A stretch of DNA of 11,746 nucleotides, taken from NCBI GenBank assembly GCA_021815905.1, contig JAKAZP010000040.1, forward strand, positions 1-11,746, written 5' to 3'. Source of the DNA: Pseudomonadota bacterium (GTDB taxonomy: Bacteria > Pseudomonadota > Gammaproteobacteria > Steroidobacterales > Steroidobacteraceae). A program made the translations under genes and the position numbers. Below are positions 1-7,024 of this stretch, piece by piece. The notes under the pieces were generated by a model. It was not told the origin of the DNA, did not search any database, and saw nothing but the letters and a program-made list of their open reading frames with translations. Within the stretch, counting starts at the first letter, position 1. The number at the start of each line of letters is the position of its first letter.

Positions 1-55
1 GGCCTGCGCCGGCGGCGCCGGTGAGAGGGGAGGCGGGCTCGCCGGTCGCGCTCAT
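1..55 (-). CDS. 5' end of an unidentified gene, truncated by the window edge
   Basis: An ATG at 55-53 opens a frame that runs off the left edge with no stop. The 18 visible residues are [18 protein letters not shown], a low-complexity, probably disordered N terminus that does not identify a family. The ATG overlaps the pyrC stop codon in an ATGA arrangement (ATG 55-53, TGA 54-52), so translational coupling to pyrC is likely. A GGGG run lies about 5 nt upstream and could serve as a weak ribosome binding site. From family knowledge, pseudomonads carry rnt (ribonuclease T) directly after pyrC, so rnt is a reasonable guess from context alone. Nothing in the visible residues confirms it. Confidence 0.5.
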   Translation of the reverse strand, partial: MSATGEPASPLTGAAGAG

Positions 56-1092
56 GAGCGCCCCGCGAGACGCCAGCCGACGGACTCCCCGGCCCGCAGC
101 GGCACGATGTCGCCGTCGCCGTAGGGATAGCGCGCCGGCACCTTCCAGGGCGACTTCTCGAGCGTGAGCCGTCCGGTGTTGCGGGGCAGGCGGTAGAAGT
201 CGGCCCCGTGCTCCGAGGCGAACGCCTCGAGGCGCGAGAGCGCACCCGCCTCCTCGAACGCCTCGGCGTACAGCTCGATGGCGGCGTGGGCGGAGAAGAT
301 TCCGGCGCAGCCGCAGGCGGATTCCTTGGCGAGCCGCGCATGGGGAGCGCTGTCGGTGCCGAGAAAGAACCGCGCCTCGCCGCCGGCGGCGGCCTCGAGC
401 AGGGCCTGCCGGTCGCGCTCCGCCTTGAGCACCGGCAGGCAGTAGTGGTGCGGGCGGATGCCGCCCGCGAACAGCGCATTGCGATTCATGAGCAGGTGCT
501 GCGGCGTCACGGTCGCGGCGATGCCGGTGCGCGCGCCGCGCACGAACTCGACGGCGGCGCGCGTCGTGATGTGCTCGAACACGATGCGCAGCCGCGGCAG
601 GCGCTCCGCCATCGGGGCGAGCACGGCATCGATGAAGCGCTGTTCGCGCTCGAAGACATCGACCCCGGGGTCGGTCACCTCGCCGTGCACCTCGAGCACC
701 ACATCGAGCGACTGCATGCGCTCGAGCACCGCATCGAGGCGGCGGATGTCGGTCACGCCCGCCTCGGAATGGGTCGTGGCTCCCGCCGGGTAGAGCTTGA
801 AGCCGGCGATGCAGCCGCTCGCTTTCGCGCGCTCGACCTCCTCGGGTCCGGTGCGGTCGGTCAGGTAGAGCGTCATGAGCGGCTCGAAGCCGCTGCCGGC
901 GGGCAGCGCCTCGAGGATGCGCCGGCGGTACTCGAGCGCCAGGGAGACGGTGGTCACCGCCGGGCGCAGGTTCGGCATGATGAGTGCGCGGGCGAAGCGC
1001 GCCGCGGTGAACGGCAGCACCGCGCGCAGCGCCTCGCCATCGCGCACGTGCAGGTGCAGATCATCGGGGCTGCGGATCGTGAGCGCGCTCAC
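52..1092 (-). CDS. pyrC: Dihydroorotase, class II (E. coli PyrC type)
   Basis: This cytosolic zinc amidohydrolase interconverts N-carbamoyl-aspartate and dihydroorotate in de novo pyrimidine synthesis. The product has 346 residues; E. coli PyrC has about 348. The metal and catalytic set is complete: H13 and H15 in [11 protein letters not shown]17, N41 in MPNLRP, K99 in GFKLYPAG (the lysine carboxylated in the family), H136 in EVHGE, H174 in FEHIT, D247 in LGTDSAPHA, and H251. The start is GTG at 1092-1090, chosen because it places the DDLHLH strand as in E. coli, has a GGAG ribosome binding site 8 nt upstream, and overlaps the preceding stop by 4 bp (GTGA). The frame stays open further upstream, but that part lies inside the aminopeptidase gene and looks like shadow sequence. 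It is the middle gene of a coupled minus-strand operon. Confidence 0.96.
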   Translation of the reverse strand: MSALTIRSPDDLHLHVRDGEALRAVLPFTAARFARALIMPNLRPAVTTVSLALEYRRRILEALPAGSGFEPLMTLYLTDRTGPEEVERAKASGCIAGFKLYPAGATTHSEAGVTDIRRLDAVLERMQSLDVVLEVHGEVTDPGVDVFEREQRFIDAVLAPMAERLPRLRIVFEHITTRAAVEFVRGARTGIAATVTPQHLLMNRNALFAGGIRPHHYCLPVLKAERDRQALLEAAAGGEARFFLGTDSAPHARLAKESACGCAGIFSAHAAIELYAEAFEEAGALSRLEAFASEHGADFYRLPRNTGRLTLEKSPWKVPARYPYGDGDIVPLRAGESVGWRLAGRS

Positions 1093-2669
1093 TCCGGGCG
1101 CTCCAGGGACTCGAGCACGCGCTGCTTCAGCATCAACTCGAGCGCGTAGCGCACGCCGAAGCCGGTGATGTCGGTGCTCACGTGTCCGAGCCCCCCGCTG
1201 CGGGTCGCGGAGGACAGGTCCACGTGCGCCCAGGGAATCGCCGGCGGCACGAAGCGGCTGAGAAAGCGCGCCGCGAGGATGTGATCGCCCTTGCCCTCGA
1301 CCGCGCACTGCGCGACGTCGGCCACCTTGCTCTCGATGTCGGTGTCGTAGTCCGCATCGAGCGGGAAGTGCCACACCCGCTCACCGCTTTCGCGCCCGGC
1401 GGCGACCAGCCTGGGCGCGAGGCTCGACCGGTTGGTGAAGACGCCGCTCATGCGCTCGGTGAGCGCGTGCACGCAGGCTCCCGTGAGCGTCGCGAAGTCG
1501 AGCATGAAGCGCGGGCGCGTGCGCGCGGCGAGCGCCAGGGTGTCGGCGAGCACCATGCGGCCCTCGGCGTCGGTGTGCACGACCTGGATGGTGAGGCCGT
1601 TGACGGTGCGCACGACTTCCTGCGGCTGGTAGGCGCGCGGCCCGATGCGGTTCTCCGTGATCGCGAGCCAGGCGTCGGCGGTGAGCGGAGCGCGCAGCTC
1701 GGCGAGCGCGACGAGGGTGGCGAGCGCCACGGCGCTGCCGCTCATGTCGGTGTGCATGTCGAGCATGGAGCGGTGCGGCTTCAGGTTGACTCCGCCGGTG
1801 TCGAAGAGGATCCCCTTGCCGATGAGGGCGAGATCCGGCGATCCGCCGCGGCGCGCGGCGCGCGCGCGCCGTCCCGGGCGATAGCGCAGGTGCGCGATGC
1901 CGGCTCCGGGACCGTCGTTGCCGGCGGCGACGGCGAGAAACGCGCCCGCGCCCGCGCGGCGCAGCGCGGCCTGCCCGTGCCAGGTCATCTCGAGCCCGTG
2001 CCGGCGCGCGAGCTGCGCGATGGCGGTGCGATAGCCGCGGGAATCGAGGATGTTGGGAGGGAGCGCGGTGAGCCAGCGCGCGAGGTTGGTGCCCGCGGCG
2101 CCGGCGCTCGCCCGCCGCGCGTCGAGCTCGATGCGCGCAGGCAGGGCGATGCGCGCGATGCGATGCTCCGCGCCCTCCCGGGTGCGGTAGCTCGGCAGCT
2201 CGAACGCGTGCACGAGTGCCGCCGCGAGCAGCGCCTCGAGCGAGGCCTGCGCCGCGGCCTTGCCGCCCAGGGCATCGAGCGCGAGCGTGCGGGGCGAGCG
2301 CGCGGCGGTCTCCTTCAGCATGCGGGCGCCGAGCGCGAGCCGCTCGAAGGTGCTCGCCTCCTCCGCGACGAACCCGAGCACCGCGAGTCTCTGGCGAGCG
2401 TTGGCGAGGCAGGTGCTCCGCACCGTTCCCGCCCGCGGCCGCTCGCGCGCGAGCAGGTCCTGCCAGCGCGCGCTTTCCGGCAGCGCCGCGAGGCTCGAGC
2501 GCGTCGCGGCGACGGGAGCCATCACGAGCATCGCATCGACATCACCCGGCTCTCTCGAACGCAGGATCCCGGGCTGCCCCGAAGGTGGCAGAAGCGCGAC
2601 GCGCCGCGCGGCGGCGCGACCCGCGGCGCTCCGCGCTTGCTTGACCATCGGGACCGAAAACCGGATCAT
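1089..2669 (-). CDS. M17 leucyl aminopeptidase family protein
   Basis: A cytosolic metallo-aminopeptidase removing N-terminal residues from peptides; the exact substrate preference is not visible. With the ATG at 2669 the product has 526 residues. The catalytic domain shows the M17 metal set: [10 protein letters not shown] (K285, D290), K297 in VNLKP, D308 in HTDMSG, and D367, E369 and R371 in [24 protein letters not shown] and HVDLSS are further family blocks. The usual NTDAEGRL signature is altered at two positions (N to H, L to M), but the ligands are kept. The N-terminal 150 or so residues are Ala/Arg-rich and divergent, and an Arg-rich stretch precedes the GKG strand. The start is uncertain: 2669 has only a weak GAG 7 nt upstream, while 2681 (4 residues longer) and 2648 (7 shorter) are alternatives. 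First gene of the operon, with its stop overlapping the pyrC start. It is divergent from the PepA/PepB reference proteins, so I give no symbol. Confidence 0.9.
   Translation of the reverse strand: MIRFSVPMVKQARSAAGRAAARRVALLPPSGQPGILRSREPGDVDAMLVMAPVAATRSSLAALPESARWQDLLARERPRAGTVRSTCLANARQRLAVLGFVAEEASTFERLALGARMLKETAARSPRTLALDALGGKAAAQASLEALLAAALVHAFELPSYRTREGAEHRIARIALPARIELDARRASAGAAGTNLARWLTALPPNILDSRGYRTAIAQLARRHGLEMTWHGQAALRRAGAGAFLAVAAGNDGPGAGIAHLRYRPGRRARAARRGGSPDLALIGKGILFDTGGVNLKPHRSMLDMHTDMSGSAVALATLVALAELRAPLTADAWLAITENRIGPRAYQPQEVVRTVNGLTIQVVHTDAEGRMVLADTLALAARTRPRFMLDFATLTGACVHALTERMSGVFTNRSSLAPRLVAAGRESGERVWHFPLDADYDTDIESKVADVAQCAVEGKGDHILAARFLSRFVPPAIPWAHVDLSSATRSGGLGHVSTDITGFGVRYALELMLKQRVLESLERPE
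1101..1104 (-). promoter_or_regulatory. Ribosome binding site of pyrC
   Basis: On the minus strand this is GGAG, 8 nt before the GTG start at 1092. It lies inside the last codons of the aminopeptidase gene. It supports the GTG start over in-frame starts further upstream. Confidence 0.55.
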
Positions 2670-2721
2670 TGCGCGACTCATTTGACAGGCGACGCTTGCT
2701 CGCGGGGGAAGCTGCCGGCGC

Positions 2722-2727
2722 ATCCTA
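2722..2727 (-). promoter_or_regulatory. Possible -10 element of the aminopeptidase-pyrC operon
   Basis: On the minus strand this reads TAGGAT, four of six matches to the sigma-70 -10 consensus including the conserved TA and final T. It lies about 40-50 nt upstream of the likely start codons at 2681 and 2669. No convincing -35 hexamer sits 16-18 nt further upstream, so this is only a candidate. Confidence 0.22.
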
Positions 2728-2850
2728 CCCCATATCGACCCGGGCCTTTTGCTCAGGTCTGGTGTCACAGGCGCGAAGCGGCGCAGCAGAACCGGAGCGA
2801 GGGACGTCGCAGCGACCGCCAGACAGACCTCGCCACGCGCGCCGCGCGAG

Positions 2851-2868
2851 CGGGTCGAGCTTGACCCG
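2851..2868 (+). promoter_or_regulatory. Inverted repeat/hairpin at the aceE ribosome binding region
   Basis: CGGGTCGAGCTTGACCCG is a near-perfect dyad: 6-bp arms CGGGTC and GACCCG (five GC pairs) flank a 6-nt centre, GAGCTT, whose outer bases could add a G-U and an A-U pair. It ends 1 nt before the aceE ATG at 2870. It covers the place where a ribosome binding site belongs, and the only SD-like GAG is in the centre. It could act as an mRNA hairpin limiting initiation or as a DNA operator; the sequence does not tell which. Chance is possible in such GC-rich DNA. Confidence 0.4.
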
Positions 2869-2869
2869 A

Positions 2870-5560
2870 ATGACCGAACCTCCGAAGCTGGAAGATCTCG
2901 ATCCCGTCGAAACCCAGGAGTGGCTCGAGTCGATCGACTCGGTGCTGAAGACTCACGGCCCGCAGCGGGCACATTTCCTCCTGGAGCGTCTCATCGACTA
3001 CACGCGCCGCAGCGGCGCGTATCTGCCGTTCAAGCCGAACACCGCGTACGTCAACAGCATCCCGACGGGGCGCGAGCCCGAGTACCCCGGCAATCGCGCG
3101 ATCGAGCGCCGGATCGAGGCCTACATCCGCTGGAACGCGATGGCGATGGTGGTGCAGGCCAACCGCATCTCCTCGGAGTACGGCGGTCACCTCTCGAGCT
3201 ACGCCTCCTCGGCCACGCTCTACGAAGTCGGCTTCAATCATTTCTGGCGAGCGCCCTCGCCCGAGCATCCGGGCGATCTGGTGTTCATCCAGGGACACTC
3301 CTCGCCCGGCATCTACGCGCGCGCCTACCTCGAGGGGCGCCTGAGCGAGAGCCAGCTGCATCATTTCCGCCAGGAGGCCGGCGGTCCCGGACAGGGCCTC
3401 TCGTCCTATCCGCATCCCTGGCTCATGCCGGATTTCTGGCAGTTCCCGACGGTGTCGATGGGCTTGGGTCCCATGCAGGCGATCTTCCAGGCGCGCTTCA
3501 TCCGTTATCTCGAGCACCGCGGGCTCGCGAAGCCCTCCGACCGCAAGGTGTGGACGTTCCTCGGTGACGGGGAGATGGACGAGCCGGAGTCGATGGGCGC
3601 GCTCACCATGCCGGTGCGCGAAGGGCTCGACAACCTCATCTTCGTCATCAACTGCAACCTGCAGCGGCTCGATGGGCCGGTGCGCGGCAACGGCAAGATC
3701 ATCCAGGAGCTCGAGGCCGCCTTCCTCGGCGCCGGATGGAACGTCATCAAGGTGCTCTGGGGCTCGCGTTGGGATCCGCTGCTCGCGCGCGACACGCGCG
3801 GGCTCCTGCGCCGGGTGATGGAGGAGTGCGTCGACGGCGAATACCAGAACTTCAAGGCCAAGGGCGGCGCCTACACCCGCGAGCACTTCTTCGGGAAGTA
3901 TCCCGAGTTGAAGGCCATGGTCGCCAACATGTCGGACGAGGAGATCTGGCGGCTGAACCGCGGCGGCCACGATCCGCGCAAGGTGTACGCCGCGTACGCC
4001 GCCGCGAGCGCCCACCGCGGCCAGCCCACGGTCATTCTGGCGAAGACCGTGAAGGGCTTCGGACTCGGCAAGGGGGGCGAGGGCCAGATGGTGGCGCACC
4101 AGCAGAAGAAGCTGTCGGAGGAGGATCTGCGCGCCTTCCGCGATCGCTTCCACATCCCGATCTCCGACGAGGAGATCGCGCGGCTGCCGTTTCGACAGCC
4201 GGCGCCCGATTCCGAGGAGGCGCGCTACCTGCACGGCAATCGCCAGAAGCTCGGCGGGTATCTGCCGGCCCGACGGCGCGAGGCGCCGCCGGTACCCGTG
4301 CCGCCGCTGTCGGCGTTCTCCGCGATGCTCGAGGGGACCGGGGAGCGCGAGATCTCCACCACCATGGCGTTCGTGCGCATCCTGACGGCGCTCCTGAAGG
4401 ACAAGGGCATCGGCAAGTACGTGGTGCCCATCGTGCCGGACGAGGCGCGCACCTTCGGCATGGAGGGCCTGTTCCGCCAGATCGGCATCTACTCCTCGGT
4501 CGGGCAGCTGTACACGCCGCAGGACGCCGAGACCCTCATGTCCTATCGCGAGGACAAGAAGGGTCAGATGATCGAGGAGGGCATCAACGAGGCCGGCTCG
4601 CTCTGCTCCTGGATCGCCGCCGGCACCGCCTACAGCAATCACGGCATCAACATGGTGCCGTTCTACATCTTCTATTCGATGTTCGGCTTCCAGCGGGTCG
4701 GGGATTTCATCTGGGCGGCGGGCGACATCCAGGCGCGCGGCTTCCTGCTCGGCGCCACCGCCGGGCGCACCACGCTCGCCGGCGAGGGTCTGCAGCACCA
4801 GGACGGCCACAGTCAGCTCGTCGCCACCACGGTGCCCAACTGCGTCGCCTACGATCCGGCCTATGCCTACGAGCTCGCGGTCATCATCCGGGACGGGATG
4901 CGGCGGATGTTCCTCGAGCAGGAGAGCGTCTTCTACTACATCACCGTGATGAACGAGAACTACCCGCAGCCGCCGCTGCCCGAGGGCGTCGAACGGGGAA
5001 TTCTCCAGGGCGCGTACCGGGTCAAGGACGGCGGCAAGGGTGCGGCCGGGACGCAGCCCGGCCCGCTGCGCGCGACGCTCCTCGGCTCCGGGACGATCCT
5101 GCGCGAGTGTCTGGAGGCGGCGAAGATCCTCGAAACCGACTTCGACGTGCGCGCGGACGTGCTCTCCGTCACGAGCTTCAGCGAGCTGCGGCGCGATGCG
5201 CTCGAGTGCGAGCGCTGGAATCTGCTGCATCCGACCGAAAGCCCGCGCGAGCCTTACGTACGCGCGTGCCTGAAGGACTGCGCGGGACCGTTCATCGCCG
5301 CCACCGACTACCTGCGCACCGTCTGCGATCAGATTCGCCAGTGGGTGCCGGGACGGTACGTGAGCCTCGGGACCGACGGCTTCGGCCGCTCCGACTCGCG
5401 CGCCGCGCTGCGACGGCACTTCGAGGTCGACCGGCACTACATCGTCGTCGCCGCCCTCAAGGCCCTCGCCGACGAGGGCAAGCTCGAGGCCGGCGCGGTC
5501 GCCGCCGCCATGAAGGCCCTCGGCATCGATCCGGCGAAGCCGGTCCCCTGGAAGTCCTGA
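2870..5560 (+). CDS. aceE: Pyruvate dehydrogenase E1 component, homodimeric type
   Basis: A thiamine-diphosphate enzyme that decarboxylates pyruvate and reductively acetylates lipoyl groups, in the cytosolic PDH complex. The product has 896 residues (E. coli AceE 887) and matches the homodimeric E1 family along its whole length. Visible landmarks are H143 in QGHSSPG, the ThDP/Mg motif from GDGEMDEPE (232-240) to NCN (261-263), H410 in VAHQQKK, E574 in EGINEAG (equivalent to the E. coli glutamate that activates the cofactor), LQHQDGHS (641-648) and the C-terminal GTDGFGRSDSR. The ATG at 2870 is chosen because MTEPPKLEDLDPVETQEWL aligns with the E. coli N terminus (the DPxET...W motif). It lacks a clear ribosome binding site and is preceded directly by a hairpin dyad. 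A TTG three codons upstream is an alternative. First gene of aceE-aceF-lpd, 12 nt before aceF. Confidence 0.98.
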   Translation: MTEPPKLEDLDPVETQEWLESIDSVLKTHGPQRAHFLLERLIDYTRRSGAYLPFKPNTAYVNSIPTGREPEYPGNRAIERRIEAYIRWNAMAMVVQANRISSEYGGHLSSYASSATLYEVGFNHFWRAPSPEHPGDLVFIQGHSSPGIYARAYLEGRLSESQLHHFRQEAGGPGQGLSSYPHPWLMPDFWQFPTVSMGLGPMQAIFQARFIRYLEHRGLAKPSDRKVWTFLGDGEMDEPESMGALTMPVREGLDNLIFVINCNLQRLDGPVRGNGKIIQELEAAFLGAGWNVIKVLWGSRWDPLLARDTRGLLRRVMEECVDGEYQNFKAKGGAYTREHFFGKYPELKAMVANMSDEEIWRLNRGGHDPRKVYAAYAAASAHRGQPTVILAKTVKGFGLGKGGEGQMVAHQQKKLSEEDLRAFRDRFHIPISDEEIARLPFRQPAPDSEEARYLHGNRQKLGGYLPARRREAPPVPVPPLSAFSAMLEGTGEREISTTMAFVRILTALLKDKGIGKYVVPIVPDEARTFGMEGLFRQIGIYSSVGQLYTPQDAETLMSYREDKKGQMIEEGINEAGSLCSWIAAGTAYSNHGINMVPFYIFYSMFGFQRVGDFIWAAGDIQARGFLLGATAGRTTLAGEGLQHQDGHSQLVATTVPNCVAYDPAYAYELAVIIRDGMRRMFLEQESVFYYITVMNENYPQPPLPEGVERGILQGAYRVKDGGKGAAGTQPGPLRATLLGSGTILRECLEAAKILETDFDVRADVLSVTSFSELRRDALECERWNLLHPTESPREPYVRACLKDCAGPFIAATDYLRTVCDQIRQWVPGRYVSLGTDGFGRSDSRAALRRHFEVDRHYIVVAALKALADEGKLEAGAVAAAMKALGIDPAKPVPWKS

Positions 5561-5572
5561 CCGTCTGCGCCC

Positions 5573-7024
5573 ATGAACGCGGCAGCCCGCCTGGTCGAAG
5601 TGCGCGTGCCCGATATGGGCAATTTCAAGGACGTCGCCGTCATCGACGTGCTGGTCAAGCCGGGCGAGAGCATCGAGCCGGAAGCGCCGCTCGTCACGCT
5701 CGAGACCGAGAAGGCGACCATGGATGTGCCCTCGACCGCGAGCGGGGTGATCGAGAAGATTCACGTGCAGAAGGGCGGCAAGGTCAGCGCCGGCGATCTG
5801 ATCGCCACCGTCCGGGCCGCGGCGGCGGAGACGGAATCGACGCCGTCTGAGCCCGCGGCCGCGCCCGCCGCAGCCGGCACGGATGCGGGCGACGCACCGT
5901 CCGCGGCGGTCGCCATCGCCGCCGCGGGGTCGGCGGTCGAGGAGCGCGCGGCCTCCGCGGCCGTGGCGGCTCCCGCGAGCGCTGCCCCGCCCGGCGCGCC
6001 GGTCAAGGGACCCTCGTCCGCGAGCCCCGCGGAGGCGGTGATGCCCGGAGCGCTGCGGCGAGATCTGCCGCCGATCAATGAGCCGGGCTTCTCGCGCGCG
6101 CACGCCGGGCCGAGCGTGCGCAAATTCGCGCGGGAGCTCGGAGTCGACCTGACACGCGTCCCCGGCCACGGCTTCAAGGGTCGAATCACGCACGAGGACG
6201 TCAAGGCCTTCGTCAAGGACTTTCTCGCCGGTCCTGGCGCCGCCTCGGCGGCGGCGGGCGCCTCGCCGGGGGCCGCGGGCGCGCTGCCGCCGCTGCCCGC
6301 GGTCGACTTCGCCGCCTTCGGCCCGATCGAGACGCAGCCGCTGTCGCGCATCCAGCGCATCTCGGGTCCGCGGCTGCACGCAAGCTGGCTCCACATTCCC
6401 CACGTGACTCAGTTCGACGAGGCGGACATCACCGAGCTCGAGGCCCTGCGCGGCCGGTTGAAGGACGCGGCGTCCGCGCGCGGCATCAAGCTCACGCCGC
6501 TCGCTTTCATCATGCGGGCCTGCGTGCAGGCGCTGCAGGCCTTCCCGCAGTTCAACGCCTCGCTCGATCCTTCGGGAGCCCATCTCATCCTGAAGAAGTA
6601 CGTGCACGTGGGGTTCGCCGCCGACACCCCGCAGGGGCTCCTCGTGCCGGTGGTGCGCGAGGCCGATCGCAAGGACGTCTACGAGCTCGCCCGCCAGCTC
6701 GGGGAGCTCTCCGAGACCGCGCGCGCCGGCAAGCTCTCGGCCGCGCAGATGCAGGGCGGTTGCTTCACCGTCTCGAGCCTCGGTGGGATCGGCGGCACCG
6801 CCTTCACCCCGATCATCAACGCGCCCGAGGTCGCGATCCTCGGAGTCTCGCGCTCGGCGATGCGCCCGGTGTACCAGGACGGGACGTTCGTCCCGCGTCT
6901 CATGCTGCCGCTGTCGCTCTCGTACGATCACCGCGTCATCGATGGCGCGACCGCGGTGCGCTTCACGACTTTTCTCTGCCGGGCGCTCGCCGCGCCGCAC
7001 TCGCTGCTCGAGGCCGTGCCTTGA
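5573..7024 (+). CDS. aceF: Dihydrolipoamide acetyltransferase (PDH E2), one lipoyl domain
   Basis: The core-forming E2 of PDH, transferring the acetyl group from lipoamide to CoA. The product has 483 residues. Order of parts: lipoyl domain about 8-80 with the lipoylated K47 in ETEKATMD; Ala/Pro-rich linker about 82-177; peripheral subunit-binding domain about 178-216 (GPSVRKFARELG, then GRITHEDVKAF); a second Ala-rich linker about 219-245; catalytic domain to the C terminus, with the DHRVIDG motif (H453, D457) and NAPEVAILGVS. E. coli AceF (630 residues) has three lipoyl domains; this protein has one. The ATG at 5573 lies 12 nt after aceE without an obvious ribosome binding site, so coupling or reinitiation is likely. 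Its stop overlaps the TTG start of lpd (TTGA). Confidence 0.97.
   Translation: MNAAARLVEVRVPDMGNFKDVAVIDVLVKPGESIEPEAPLVTLETEKATMDVPSTASGVIEKIHVQKGGKVSAGDLIATVRAAAAETESTPSEPAAAPAAAGTDAGDAPSAAVAIAAAGSAVEERAASAAVAAPASAAPPGAPVKGPSSASPAEAVMPGALRRDLPPINEPGFSRAHAGPSVRKFARELGVDLTRVPGHGFKGRITHEDVKAFVKDFLAGPGAASAAAGASPGAAGALPPLPAVDFAAFGPIETQPLSRIQRISGPRLHASWLHIPHVTQFDEADITELEALRGRLKDAASARGIKLTPLAFIMRACVQALQAFPQFNASLDPSGAHLILKKYVHVGFAADTPQGLLVPVVREADRKDVYELARQLGELSETARAGKLSAAQMQGGCFTVSSLGGIGGTAFTPIINAPEVAILGVSRSAMRPVYQDGTFVPRLMLPLSLSYDHRVIDGATAVRFTTFLCRALAAPHSLLEAVP
5597..5812 (+). repeat. Lipoyl-domain repeat, copy 1 (in aceF)
   Basis: This segment aligns without gaps to 7033-7248 at a fixed offset of 1436 bp. 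By my count 42 of 72 encoded residues are identical. Exact shared stretches include gtgctggtcaagccggg (5648-5664) and ctcgtcacgctcgagaccga (5690-5709). It encodes residues 9-80 of AceF, with lipoylated K47. Confidence 0.85.
7010..7013 (+). promoter_or_regulatory. Ribosome binding site of lpd
   Basis: GAGG lies inside the last codons of aceF, 7 nt before the TTG at 7021. With no ATG or GTG nearby in frame, it decides in favour of the TTG start. Confidence 0.6.

Larger units (their letters stand above)
2670..2869. other. Divergent intergenic region between the aminopeptidase gene and aceE
   Basis: About 200 bp must hold the promoters of both divergent operons. I see a weak -10-like element for the left operon, a hairpin dyad next to the aceE start, and a purine-rich stretch around 2792-2806 too far upstream to be the aceE ribosome binding site. 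No classical PdhR operator (the TTGGT-ACCAA pattern of E. coli) is visible. The aceE frame is open for 67 codons upstream of the chosen ATG. That translation shows no family similarity to E1 that I can recognise, so it is treated as non-coding. Confidence 0.6.

Noticed and set aside
2682..2687. Perfect TTGACA hexamer on the plus strand as a -35 box for aceE
   Set aside because: At 17 nt spacing the next hexamer is ggggaa (2705-2710), and no -10-like sequence lies at 16-18 nt. It also touches the aminopeptidase start region, so it is probably chance.
1182..2864. A 560-codon open frame on the plus strand opposite the aminopeptidase gene
   Set aside because: The translation is low-complexity (Arg, Glu, Gly, Ala) with no motif, while the minus strand carries a complete M17 catalytic core. 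Shadow frame.
2669..2869. In-frame N-terminal extension of aceE of 67 codons
   Set aside because: The extension is Arg/Ser/Ala-rich, shows no resemblance to E1 proteins, and the ATG at 2870 aligns with the E. coli AceE N terminus.
2765..7000. A 1411-codon open frame on the minus strand opposite aceE and aceF
   Set aside because: It is the antisense shadow of strongly conserved genes; high third-position GC removes stops on the opposite strand. The translation is Arg/Gly/Asp/His/Leu-rich without any recognisable domain.
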